DNA of 64,000 nucleotides from an alpha proteobacterium SCGC AAA536-G10 (GTDB lineage: Bacteria; Pseudomonadota; Alphaproteobacteria; Puniceispirillales; Marisalimonadaceae), in NCBI GenBank assembly GCA_000384615.1, contig ARQU01000004.1, positions 1 to 64,000 of the forward strand, read 5' to 3'. The position numbers and the translations under genes were made by a program. Position 1 is the first letter of the stretch. Each line of letters starts with the position of its first letter. The notes below the pieces were generated by a model, which was not told the DNA's origin, did not search any database, and saw only the letters and a program-made list of their open reading frames with translations. Positions 27,285 to 35,488 of the stretch are shown here, one piece after another.

Positions 27285-27899
27285 ATGATAATTTCTAGAA
27301 GAATTTTAACACCAATTTTAGGTAAAAGTGATTTAGTGCTAACCCGTGCAAAATCTATGCAGGAAATAATGACTAAACATGGGGCAAAATCTCGTGTAGC
27401 CAAGATAATTGCTGGAGATATGGCTGGTTCAATCCATTTAACAGGATCTTATGAAAATATGCAAAATGGTTGTGACTCTTTTAATGAAATGTCCAATGAT
27501 CCATCTAGAATTGCTCTAATGAAAGAAAGAGAAGCAGATCCTGGAGGTCACTTAATTGGACCTGAAGTTTTTAGGACAATATATGGGAATATTTCACCTG
27601 ATCATAAAGTAATAATGATGAGGGAATATCAACTATCGAGAAGTAATTTGTCTGAGGCTGTTAAAGTTTTTCCTGATATTGACGCCTTACTAAAGAATGA
27701 AGATGCTTCATTCATGGCTGTAATCCCTATGGTAGCAACTAATATGGATAGACTAATTGCTTGTTATTATTTCCCTGACATGTCTTCCATGGGAGAACAA
27801 GTAGACAGAGTTGGGATGTCTGAAGAAATGCAAAATATTGTGCTTAAGGCAAGTAGTTCTGGAAACCTCATCTCATCAAGAGTATTATTAACAGTCTAA
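27285..27899 (+). CDS. Hypothetical protein, 204 aa (possibly dimeric alpha/beta-barrel type)
   Basis: Not confidently recognised. It is soluble and has two similar-looking halves: an AKSMQEIMTKHGAKSRVAKI segment followed by SIHLTGSYENMQNG, and a later short ferredoxin-like pattern around VKVFPDIDALL and RLIACYYFPDMSSM. These patterns resemble tandem dimeric alpha/beta-barrel modules. Eighteen bases downstream lies a GYD-type gene, so the two are probably cotranscribed. GAGAAAG precedes the ATG at a suitable distance. Confidence 0.6.
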   Translation: MIISRRILTPILGKSDLVLTRAKSMQEIMTKHGAKSRVAKIIAGDMAGSIHLTGSYENMQNGCDSFNEMSNDPSRIALMKEREADPGGHLIGPEVFRTIYGNISPDHKVIMMREYQLSRSNLSEAVKVFPDIDALLKNEDASFMAVIPMVATNMDRLIACYYFPDMSSMGEQVDRVGMSEEMQNIVLKASSSGNLISSRVLLTV

Positions 27900-27916
27900 T
27901 TAAAAAGGAGTTTAAA

Positions 27917-28234
27917 ATGGCTACATTTTTAATACTTGGAACATATACAAATAAAGGTGCAAAAGGCCTTGTAGAAAAAAATTCAGATCGGCGCGAAGCT
28001 ATGAAAACATTAGCCGATAGTGTAGGTGCAAAATTTATAGATTTTAGTATTACACGAGGTATTTATGATTTTTGGATACTTATAGAGGCTGATAATTACG
28101 ATCAGATAGCTGCAATAAATTTAAAGGCAAAATCAGCTGATACCATAGAAAAAGCCGACGTGCTTGAAACAGTTGACATAAATAAAATAAGACAAGAAGC
28201 TAAGGGTGTTAATTACATCTCACCAACAGCATAA
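27917..28234 (+). CDS. GYD-domain protein
   Basis: A 105-residue single-domain protein. The family core is visible in ITRGIYDFWILIEADNYDQIAAI, where GIYD stands for the GxYD signature, with the preceding helix REAMKTLADSVGAKF. GYD proteins form dimeric alpha/beta barrels of unknown activity. AAGGAG lies 8 bases before the ATG. It is the second gene of a pair with the 204-residue protein and is followed by a tRNA on the other strand. Confidence 0.8.
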   Translation: MATFLILGTYTNKGAKGLVEKNSDRREAMKTLADSVGAKFIDFSITRGIYDFWILIEADNYDQIAAINLKAKSADTIEKADVLETVDINKIRQEAKGVNYISPTA

Positions 28235-28252
28235 AATTAGATAATAAAAGTA

Positions 28253-28329
<77 letters not shown>

Positions 28330-28448
28330 AACTTCAAAATTTATACGTTATAAATTTTCAAAAGCAAGTAAATGTTTAAATATTTCTCAATTATTAAATG
28401 TTTGACCAAAGATTTATACATGCGATAATATTTAAGAGGGGGTTCAAA

Positions 28449-29519
28449 ATGAAATTAGGTTTTTTTACAAGACCGTTACATCCTCTTAATAAAGATTGGC
28501 AAACTTGTTTAAAAGAAGACAGGGAAGCCATTATTTTAGCTGATGAACTTGGTTTTAGTGAAGCCTATGTAGGTGAACATTTATCTGACAAAGCTGAAAA
28601 TATAACTTCTTGTGTCGCTTTTATAGCTTCCCTCGCTTATGAAACACAAAATATACGTTTGGGTACCGGTACCGTTAATATTCCAAATTTACATCCAGTT
28701 CATATTGCAGGACAAGTTGCAATGATAGACCATATGTTAAATGGAAGGTTTAATTTTGGAATTTCACCAGGTGGTTTGATTTCAGATGCTGAATTATTTG
28801 GTAATTTAGAAAAAGATAGATCAGCAATGTTTTTAGAAGGTATAAATACCATTTTAGAAATTTGGTCTAAAGAAGCTCCGTATGACATTAAAGGTAATTA
28901 TTGGGATGTTTCAACGGAAAACACAATTATCTCTGAAATCGGCCAAGGTTATATGACTAAACCACTACAAAAACCTCATCCACCCATTATAGTGACTGCT
29001 GTTGCACCATATTCAAAAGGTATTACTGAGGCTGCAGCTAGAGGCTGGAAACCTATTAGTGCAGACATAATTATGCCTAATTGGGTAAAAACTCATTGGG
29101 ATAAATATAAAGAAGGCTGTGAAAAAAGTAATTTAGATATTAAAACAAAAGACTGGAGAATAGCTAAAACTGTTTTTGTAGCAGATGATCTTAATACAGC
29201 TAAAGAATACGCTTTGGGTACTAATAGTCCTTATGTTTTTTATTTCAAACAACTATTTAAAAAGTTTGTAGCCCTAGGAAAATTAGATCTTTTCAAAACA
29301 TCTATAGACCAACCTGATAAAGAAATAACATTAGAAACAGTTTGTGAAAAACTAATCATTTGGGGGACACCTGAAAAAGTTGTTGACGACCTATCTGCTT
29401 TTAAGTATCAAGTTGGAGAGTATGGTATGTTAATGTATGCTGGTGTTGATTGGTTAGACCCAGCAATTGCTAAAAAATCTATGACATTAATGGCCGAAAA
29501 AGTTAATCCCTATTTATAA
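28449..29519 (+). CDS. LLM-class flavin-dependent oxidoreductase (luciferase-like monooxygenase)
   Basis: A TIM-barrel flavin-dependent enzyme of 356 residues. The N-terminal strand MKLGFFTRPLHP, the YVGEHLSDKAE segment and RLGTGTVNIPNLHPVHIAGQ are typical of the bacterial luciferase-like superfamily, in which reduced FMN or F420 is used. It looks like the alkanal monooxygenase alpha-like branch; the substrate is unknown. ATG 28449 follows GAGGGGG closely and is preferred to an in-frame codon at 28398. The stop lies 1 base from the convergent DUF192 gene. Confidence 0.87.
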   Translation: MKLGFFTRPLHPLNKDWQTCLKEDREAIILADELGFSEAYVGEHLSDKAENITSCVAFIASLAYETQNIRLGTGTVNIPNLHPVHIAGQVAMIDHMLNGRFNFGISPGGLISDAELFGNLEKDRSAMFLEGINTILEIWSKEAPYDIKGNYWDVSTENTIISEIGQGYMTKPLQKPHPPIIVTAVAPYSKGITEAAARGWKPISADIIMPNWVKTHWDKYKEGCEKSNLDIKTKDWRIAKTVFVADDLNTAKEYALGTNSPYVFYFKQLFKKFVALGKLDLFKTSIDQPDKEITLETVCEKLIIWGTPEKVVDDLSAFKYQVGEYGMLMYAGVDWLDPAIAKKSMTLMAEKVNPYL

Positions 29520-29520
29520 T

Positions 29521-29976
29521 TTAATTTAAACTACATATTAGATTATCACCTACTTTTGCTTTAATATCTCCAGCTTTCATCTCTAAAACAAACTTAACTT
29601 TTTCCTTACTGATAATTTTCTTTTCATCAAAAGCTTTCGCATTTTTAAAAACTTCTACAATAACTCCATATTTGTTAACAAAGAACAAATCTAAGTTAAA
29701 ATATGTGTTTTTCATCCAAAACTCTCTTATTTCACTATCTTCCCAGATAAATAACATTCCTTCATTTGTTTCAATTTTTTCTCTATTCATTAAACCATAA
29801 GATCTTTTTTCAAAAGTATCAGCTATATCGAGAGATAAAAATTTAGATTTATTATTATCAAACTTTATTTCACATTCGATATGTTTGAAAATTGGACTAT
29901 TAGAGTTAGCTAACAAAACAAATGAAAAATTTATTAGGAAATTTCCTAATAATATTGATTTAATAAGAAAACTCAT
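29521..29976 (-). CDS. DUF192 family exported protein
   Basis: A 151-residue protein with an N-terminal signal-like hydrophobic segment ending near LLANSNS, so it is probably periplasmic or lipid-anchored to the membrane by an uncleaved helix. The DUF192 core is clear: RSYGLMNRE, GMLFIWEDSEIREFWMKNT, and VLEMKAGDIKAKVGD. The family's function is unsettled. Its start overlaps the stop of the deacetylase-family gene by 4 bases (ATGA), implying coupled translation. Confidence 0.88.
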   Translation of the reverse strand: MSFLIKSILLGNFLINFSFVLLANSNSPIFKHIECEIKFDNNKSKFLSLDIADTFEKRSYGLMNREKIETNEGMLFIWEDSEIREFWMKNTYFNLDLFFVNKYGVIVEVFKNAKAFDEKKIISKEKVKFVLEMKAGDIKAKVGDNLICSLN

Positions 29977-31097
29977 ATTTTTTTTATTTTTAATACCTGA
30001 TCTAAAAGCGATTTAATTTCGTCTCCAACTTTACTATTTGACTTTTTATCTCGCCAATTACTAATCCAGTTGTCAGGAATTCCATTCCTAACTCGGCTGT
30101 TATTCCATTTTAAAGACTTTAATAAATTATAACATTCAGGTTTCATTACATCATCTAAAAGATTAACATTATTATTTAATAAAGCCCAATTACCTGCCCA
30201 AGCTTTTGCAGTCAGATATGGATTATACCCACCACCTCCTAATATGATGACATTTTCACAAAGAGATAATAAATCATTAATTGCTTTCCAATATGCATTA
30301 TTAGTTAAACAAATTCTTGATTGTGGGTCACCATCGAGCATGTCTGCGCCAGCTTGAATTATCAAAAGATCAAGGTTTTTTGTTTTGGCAAAAGGTAAGA
30401 CACCATTTGTAATTAGAAAATCCATCTCTCTATCATTAAATTTTTCAGGTACAGGAAAATTAATGATATTATCTATGTTACAATCTTCAATTAAACCAGT
30501 ATTAGGCCATCTATTTTTTTCATGAATTGAAATTATTGAAACATTTTTATTATTGGCAAAAGTATCTTGCACCCCGTCACAATGATGTGCATCTATGTCA
30601 ACATATAAAATTCTTTGAAATCCCAATTCTATTGCTTTGAGAATAGCAAGAACACAATCATTTAAAAAGCAAAAGCCGTATGCTTGAGACTTTCTTCCAT
30701 GATGAGTTCCACCAGAAATATTTAAAATTTTTTTAGCCTTTTTATTAGATATCATTTCAACTGCTCTAATAGATGCTCTTGCAGCAGTCGCCGGTCTGGA
30801 AAAAACTTCACTAAAAATAGGATTATTTCCTATACCAATATTAAATTTTCTTTTTAAATTTTCAGGTAAATGTTGATTCTCTTCAGCTTTTTTTAAGGCC
30901 TGCACATAGTCTAAATCATGAAACTTAATAAGTTCATTTATTTCTGCAGGGTCATTTTTAATAATTTGTTCATTATCAATCCAACCCATTAATTGAATCA
31001 ACTCAACGCTTGGCCATACTCTATCCATATCCAAGGGATGTCCTTTTTCATATCTTGATCCTTTGAAAATATCGCCTGTAAATAAAAAATTCTGCAT
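29973..31097 (-). CDS. Histone deacetylase/AcuC/AphA family hydrolase
   Basis: A zinc-dependent amide hydrolase of the arginase-deacetylase fold, 374 residues. The landmarks are HPLDMDRV near the N-terminus, GGTHHGRKSQAYGFCFLND (paired catalytic His), YVDIDAHHCDGVQDTF (zinc Asp and His) and QAGADMLDGDP, followed by GGGGYNPYL. In bacteria such enzymes are annotated as acetoin utilisation AcuC or polyamine deacetylases; the true substrate cannot be told. It is the first gene of a two-gene unit with the DUF192 gene, divergent from the thiamine-uptake permease. Confidence 0.88.
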   Translation of the reverse strand: MQNFLFTGDIFKGSRYEKGHPLDMDRVWPSVELIQLMGWIDNEQIIKNDPAEINELIKFHDLDYVQALKKAEENQHLPENLKRKFNIGIGNNPIFSEVFSRPATAARASIRAVEMISNKKAKKILNISGGTHHGRKSQAYGFCFLNDCVLAILKAIELGFQRILYVDIDAHHCDGVQDTFANNKNVSIISIHEKNRWPNTGLIEDCNIDNIINFPVPEKFNDREMDFLITNGVLPFAKTKNLDLLIIQAGADMLDGDPQSRICLTNNAYWKAINDLLSLCENVIILGGGGYNPYLTAKAWAGNWALLNNNVNLLDDVMKPECYNLLKSLKWNNSRVRNGIPDNWISNWRDKKSNSKVGDEIKSLLDQVLKIKKI

Positions 31098-31152
31098 TCT
31101 AATTTTTTAATATATATATTTAAATTATCAATTTAATTTTAATAAGGTTATA

Positions 31153-31878
31153 ATGATTAGAGGATTATTTATAGCAATAATAATTTTTACGATTTGGGAA
31201 ATATGTTGTATATTTTTTGAATTACCTCCATTTATGCTTCCTCCTCCAACAATGATTTTTCTTTCAATTTTTAATAATTGGGAACAACTTTTAATTCACT
31301 CATCATATACTCTTGTTGAAATTCTAGCTTCTATTATAATAGGAACGCTAATAGGCATTACTACAGCTCTAGCAATTTCTTCATCACCACGATTGAAGAT
31401 ATGGGTTATGCCTATCTTACTGGCAAGTCAGTCAATCCCAGTATTTGCCTTAGCTCCATTATTAATTTTATGGCTTGGCTATGGAATAAGTAGCAAAATT
31501 GTAATTGGTGTTTTAATTGTTTTTTTTCCAATTACCTCAAATTTTACTGATGCATTGAATAAAGTACCTCAAGAATTAATTGACGCTGGTAAAACATTAA
31601 ATTTATCAAAAACTCAATTATTTTGGAAAATTAAAATCCCCTCTTCTCTTCCCGGATTATGTTCTGGAATTAGAGTTGCTGCCTGCTTCGCACCTATCGG
31701 AGCTGTAGTTGGTGAATGGATTGGTGGCAGTACCGGACTTGGTTCATTTATGATTTATAGCAACGCACGTCTTCAAACAGATAATATGTTTGCAGCTTTA
31801 ATAATTTTAATATTCATGACAATTACCTTATACAGAATTACTGATATAATTTTGAGTAGATATGTGTGGTGGAAATAA
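31153..31878 (+). CDS. thiX: ABC transporter permease, probable ThiX (thiamine-precursor uptake)
   Basis: Inner-membrane permease of 241 residues with about six helices. The coupling motif that meets the ATPase is present (DAGKTLNLSKTQLFWKIKIPSSLPGLCSGIRVA, the EAA-type loop). It belongs to the SsuC/TauC/ThiX group. Assignment to ThiX comes from the next gene, a ThiY-like binding protein under a TPP riboswitch. AAGG lies upstream of the ATG. No ATPase gene (thiZ) is in this window. The gene itself sits upstream of the riboswitch, so it is not obviously controlled by it. Confidence 0.8.
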   Translation: MIRGLFIAIIIFTIWEICCIFFELPPFMLPPPTMIFLSIFNNWEQLLIHSSYTLVEILASIIIGTLIGITTALAISSSPRLKIWVMPILLASQSIPVFALAPLLILWLGYGISSKIVIGVLIVFFPITSNFTDALNKVPQELIDAGKTLNLSKTQLFWKIKIPSSLPGLCSGIRVAACFAPIGAVVGEWIGGSTGLGSFMIYSNARLQTDNMFAALIILIFMTITLYRITDIILSRYVWWK

Positions 31879-31921
31879 AAAAGTTATTGATTATTTTTTA
31901 AAATATGTAAAAAATTCATTT

Positions 31922-31998
31922 GCCAGGGGTGCTTGACATTTGTCTTGCTGAGAAATTAACCCTTATAACCTGATCTGGTTAGAACCAGCGGAGGGAGA
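31922..31998 (+). ncRNA. TPP riboswitch (THI element)
   Basis: The conserved aptamer segments occur in order: CAGGGGTGC at about 31924-31932, CTGAGA at 31948-31953, ACCC then ACCTGATCTGG at 31968-31978, and CCAGCGGAGGGA at 31985-31996. The downstream ATG at 32005 lies 9 bases after the last segment. The GGAGGGA part of the aptamer doubles as the Shine-Dalgarno sequence, so ligand binding would directly hide the ribosome-binding site. Confidence 0.95.
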
Positions 31999-32004
31999 TG
32001 CATA

Positions 32005-32943
32005 ATGCATAATATATTTAAGATACTCACTATAGTTTTGTTATCAGTCATGACCTGTGTTGTTAACGCTAAAACAGACAAACTTACTATAGGGCTTGAT
32101 TGGTTTATTAACCCTGATCATGCTCCTTTAATAATAGCTCAAAAAAGAAATTTTTTTAAGGATGTTGGATTAGAAGTTGAAATGATTGAACCAGCTGATC
32201 CTAATGACCCTCCAAAACTAGTTGCTGCTGGTAAATTAGACTTAGCTATTTCCTATCAACCACAACTTCATATTCAAGTGGATCAAGGCTTACCAGTAGT
32301 AAGAGTTGGAACGTTAGTTAGTGTTCCTTTAAATTCCCTTGTGGTTTTAAAAGATGGACCTATTAAATCAATTACAGATCTAAAAGGTAAAAAAGTTGGT
32401 TTTTCTGTTGGGGGCTTTGAAGAAGCTCTGCTGTCAGGCATGCTACAAAAGTACAACCTTAAAATGTCAGATGTTGAATTAATAAACATAAATTTTTCTT
32501 TATCGCCATCTTTAATTGCAAAAAAAGTTGATGCAGTAATAGGCGCATTTAGAAATTTTGAACTTAATCAAATGGATATAGTAAATCACCCTGGTAAAGC
32601 TTTTTACCCTGAAGAACACGGAGTTCCTTCCTATGAAGAACTTATTTATATAGCAAATGCTAAAAACAGAAATAATCCTGTTTTTAATAAATTTTTCAAA
32701 GCTATCCAAAAAGCAACACTTACTATTGTTAACGATCCAAAGTCGACATGGAAAGATTTTTCTACTTATAGAAAGGGTCTTGATGATGAGTTGAACAAAC
32801 GTGCTTTTAAAGATACTTTACCAAGATTTACATTAAGACCACAAGCTCATGATTTAAATATTTACAAAAATTTTAGTAATTTTCTCAAGGAAAAAGGAAT
32901 TATTAAAAAAATCGCAAAAGTAGAGACATTTGCTAAACCTTAG
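32005..32943 (+). CDS. thiY: Thiamine-precursor (HMP/formylaminopyrimidine) binding protein, ThiY-like
   Basis: Periplasmic substrate-binding protein of the NMT1/ThiY group, 312 residues. A signal peptide ends near TCVVNA. The mature start TIGLDWFINPDHAPLIIAQKRNFF carries the typical pyrimidine-binding strand, and ISYQPQLHIQ and VIGAFRNFELNQM continue the family pattern. A TPP riboswitch lies immediately upstream. Together with ThiX it would import a pyrimidine precursor when thiamine diphosphate is low. The ATPase must be elsewhere. Confidence 0.9.
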   Translation: MHNIFKILTIVLLSVMTCVVNAKTDKLTIGLDWFINPDHAPLIIAQKRNFFKDVGLEVEMIEPADPNDPPKLVAAGKLDLAISYQPQLHIQVDQGLPVVRVGTLVSVPLNSLVVLKDGPIKSITDLKGKKVGFSVGGFEEALLSGMLQKYNLKMSDVELININFSLSPSLIAKKVDAVIGAFRNFELNQMDIVNHPGKAFYPEEHGVPSYEELIYIANAKNRNNPVFNKFFKAIQKATLTIVNDPKSTWKDFSTYRKGLDDELNKRAFKDTLPRFTLRPQAHDLNIYKNFSNFLKEKGIIKKIAKVETFAKP

Positions 32944-33020
32944 GTAGATAAAAACTTTTATTGAAATTAAACCTAACATTAGCTAAAAATTAGCGTTAGT
33001 ACAAATCGGGGTTTAGTTTA

Positions 33021-33488
33021 ATGAAATCAATATCACTATTTGTTATTTTACTAGGATTATGGCTTTTAATGTCTGGGCATTATAGTTTCCTTATAACAAG
33101 TCTTGGAGTACTATCTTGCGCTTTTTGTGTGTATGTTGCCAGAAGAGCAAAACTTATTGATAAAGAAGGATTACCTTTATTTTTCTTTCCTAGACTTTTT
33201 AACTATTTAATTTGGTTGTTTAAAGAAATATTTATCTCAAACCTAAATACTGCAAAAGTTATAATATCTGGAAAAATTGAGCCTGAAACTTTTACTGTAA
33301 AAGCCTCACAATCAACTGATGTTGCTAAAGTAACATACGCAAATTCTATTACTTTGACTCCAGGAACTGTTACTACAAAGATTAAAGATAATATGTTTGA
33401 GGTACATGCTCTTAACTCTGATTTTGGGAATGACGTTAGAAGTAATGTAATGGATAAAAAAGTAAAGTGGTTAGAAGGAGATCAATAA
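33021..33488 (+). CDS. mrpE: Mrp antiporter subunit MrpE/MnhE
   Basis: A 155-residue membrane protein, first gene of the antiporter operon. It has two N-terminal helices, then FPRLFNYLIWLFKEIFISNL and TYANSITLTPGT, a sequence characteristic of MrpE. GGGG precedes the ATG. A TTGAAA and a TAAAAA 17 bases apart at 32961-32989 could be its promoter, but such matches are common in AT-rich DNA. Its stop overlaps mrpF (TAATG). Confidence 0.88.
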   Translation: MKSISLFVILLGLWLLMSGHYSFLITSLGVLSCAFCVYVARRAKLIDKEGLPLFFFPRLFNYLIWLFKEIFISNLNTAKVIISGKIEPETFTVKASQSTDVAKVTYANSITLTPGTVTTKIKDNMFEVHALNSDFGNDVRSNVMDKKVKWLEGDQ

Positions 33489-33754
33489 TGTTTTTAGCCG
33501 CTTTAATCGCATGCGCATTTTCAGGTATACTAATATTAGTTAGAATCATTTTAGGTCAGACAACTTTTGACAGAGTTTTAGCTGTTAACAGTCTTGGAAC
33601 TATCATTGTAATTGGAATTGCTCTTCATGGTTTTTATACAAATAGACCAGAGTTTTTGGACATCGCAATTGTTTACGCTTTAATTAATTTCATAGGAACA
33701 GTTGCTGTGTTAAAACTTTTTAGTACAGGCTCATTAGGGGAACAAAGAAAATAA
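33488..33754 (+). CDS. mrpF: Mrp antiporter subunit MrpF
   Basis: An 88-residue, three-helix membrane protein. The family motif is RIILGQTTFDRVLAVNSLGT near residue 20, with conserved Asp. The start is ATG 33488, which shares a base with the mrpE stop and has GGAG at 7 bases; an upstream in-frame extension to 33467 is rejected. Its stop shares a base with the mrpG start. Confidence 0.88.
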   Translation: MFLAALIACAFSGILILVRIILGQTTFDRVLAVNSLGTIIVIGIALHGFYTNRPEFLDIAIVYALINFIGTVAVLKLFSTGSLGEQRK

Positions 33755-34074
33755 TGGACTTGTTTATAGACATCATTACAGGCTTATGTTTTTTTATAGG
33801 TTCTTTATCTATTATAATTGGTGCGTGCGGTCTCATTAAACTACCAGATGTGTTTTCAAGAATTCACGCTGCGGGTATGATTGATACTGGTGGCACAGCT
33901 TTTTTTCTTCTAGGTATGATCTTACAAACAGGCTGGTCTTTAATAACAGTTAAATTGATTTTAATAGGTGTTTTTGTATTTTTTACTAGTCCGGTCACCA
34001 GTCACGTTACTGCTAATTTGGCTCGTAAAAAGAATTTAATGCCTGTAGGTAAGAAGATCGGAAAGCTTTTATGA
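33754..34074 (+). CDS. mrpG: Mrp antiporter subunit MrpG
   Basis: A 106-residue, three-helix membrane protein with the MrpG signature IKLPDVFSRIHAAGMIDTGG and the later SPVTSHVTANLAR. The start codon overlaps the mrpF stop, and its stop overlaps the next start (ATGA). Confidence 0.9.
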   Translation: MDLFIDIITGLCFFIGSLSIIIGACGLIKLPDVFSRIHAAGMIDTGGTAFFLLGMILQTGWSLITVKLILIGVFVFFTSPVTSHVTANLARKKNLMPVGKKIGKLL

Positions 34075-34643
34075 TATCTGAATTAATTATAAATGCATTT
34101 TTGGTCACTGTTATGCTTGCTATTGGCATTGCACTACTCAAAACAAGAACTTTAATTTTTACTGTAGTTTTAACTAGTGCTTATTCGTTAGTTGCTGCGT
34201 TAATGTTCATAACTCTTGATGCTGTTGATGTTGCCTTTACTGAAGCCTCTGTAGGAGCTGGAATTTCTACAATATTATTTTTAGCTGCTATGGCTTACCT
34301 ACCAAAAGAGGAAGAAGAAAATATAAATAGTCAAATTCTACCAGCCCTTACATGCATACTTCTGGGTGGAATTTTGATCTGGTGTAGTTATGACTTGCCT
34401 GAAATTGGACTATTGTCCTCTCCAGTACATCAACATATTGTTCCAGACTATATTTTAGGATCACGAGATGACATTGGTATTCCAAATATAGTTACGTCAG
34501 TGCTCGCAAGTTATAGAGGTTATGATACTTTTGGTGAAACAATAGTTGTGTTTACAGCTGGAGTTGCAGTTTTAGTATTATTAAAGAATAACACGCAAAC
34601 CAGTAAACAAAAAAACAAAAATTCTAAAAGAAAAGTTAGTTGA
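34071..34643 (+). CDS. Stand-alone MrpA C-terminal-like subunit (DUF4040 plus MbhE-like region)
   Basis: A 190-residue membrane protein matching the part of MrpA that follows the NuoL-like domain. The first ~80 residues form the DUF4040 helices (LDAVDVAFTEASVGAGISTILFL, with the conserved acidic residues). The second part resembles MbhE, with TSVLASYRGYDTFGETIVVFTAGVAVLVLL near the end. In canonical mrp operons this is fused within MrpA. Here, as in archaeal membrane-bound hydrogenases, it is separate. It overlaps mrpG by 4 bases. Confidence 0.82.
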   Translation: MISELIINAFLVTVMLAIGIALLKTRTLIFTVVLTSAYSLVAALMFITLDAVDVAFTEASVGAGISTILFLAAMAYLPKEEEENINSQILPALTCILLGGILIWCSYDLPEIGLLSSPVHQHIVPDYILGSRDDIGIPNIVTSVLASYRGYDTFGETIVVFTAGVAVLVLLKNNTQTSKQKNKNSKRKVS

Positions 34644-34644
34644 T

Positions 34645-35073
34645 ATGAATAAAAACCCAATCTTAAGAGTTTCTACAAAAATACTTTTTGCACCAATAAT
34701 TTTATTTGGCTTATATGTACAATTTCATGGAGATTTTGGTCCTGGTGGTGGATTTCAGGCTGGGGTAATAGTTGCTAGTGCTTTTATACTTTATTCTATT
34801 GTATTTGGCGTTGATGAAGGCAAAAAGCTTTTCCCATCAAATATTAATTTATTTTTATTAGCTCTAGGCGGCTTGCTATATGGTGGAGTTGGCATTGCTT
34901 CAATGTTACTTGGAGAGGAATTTTTATCGTATAACATTTTAGGATCTTCTCCACAATCAGGACAGCATATTGGTATTTTGTTAATAGAATTTGGTGTAGG
35001 TCTTACTGTATCAAATGTAATGATTGCTTTGTTCAATGCTTTCGTAAGTTTTAAATCAGGAAAAAATAAGTAA
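34645..35073 (+). CDS. mrpB: Mrp antiporter subunit MrpB
   Basis: A 142-residue, four-helix membrane protein. The signature is FGLYVQFHGDFGPGGGFQAGVIVASAFILY near residues 20-50, then IGILLIEFGVGLTVSNVMI. It starts 1 base after the preceding stop. Confidence 0.92.
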   Translation: MNKNPILRVSTKILFAPIILFGLYVQFHGDFGPGGGFQAGVIVASAFILYSIVFGVDEGKKLFPSNINLFLLALGGLLYGGVGIASMLLGEEFLSYNILGSSPQSGQHIGILLIEFGVGLTVSNVMIALFNAFVSFKSGKNK

Positions 35074-35074
35074 A

Positions 35075-35488
35075 ATGATATCTTCTACTATTGGCATTTG
35101 GAATTATTGGATTGTTTTCCTACTTATGATGATAGGATTGTTTCTTGTTATTGGAAGAAAAAATTTTTTAAAGAAGATAGTAGGATTAACAATTTTTCAG
35201 ACATCAGTTTTTCTTCTCTATATTACTTTTGGTAAAATTAAAGGTGGTACTCCTCCAATTCTAAATAATGCAATTGAAACTGTTTATTCCAATCCACTTC
35301 CACATGTTTTAATACTAACAGCAATTGTTGTAGGAGTTGCAACTACTGCATTAGGTTTGTCATTGGTATTAAGAATAAATTCAGAATACGGTAGTATTGA
35401 AGAAGATGAGATATCTGCTCAGGATCTGGTTGATTATCATGACCAAATTGAAACAAGTAAAAAAATTGATACGAAATTTATACAATGA
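35075..35488 (+). CDS. mrpC: Mrp antiporter subunit MrpC (NuoK-like)
   Basis: A 137-residue protein with three helices. The central KKIVGLTIFQTSVFLLYITFG and the later PHVLILTAIVVGVATTALGLSLVLRI are typical of NuoK/MrpC. It starts 1 base after mrpB and its stop overlaps mrpD (ATGA). Confidence 0.92.
   Translation: MISSTIGIWNYWIVFLLMMIGLFLVIGRKNFLKKIVGLTIFQTSVFLLYITFGKIKGGTPPILNNAIETVYSNPLPHVLILTAIVVGVATTALGLSLVLRINSEYGSIEEDEISAQDLVDYHDQIETSKKIDTKFIQ

Noticed and set aside
32966-32995. Hairpin GCTAA-AAA-TTAGC upstream of mrpE as a terminator or operator
   Set aside because: The stem is only 5 bp in AT-rich sequence and has no T-run; chance is likely.
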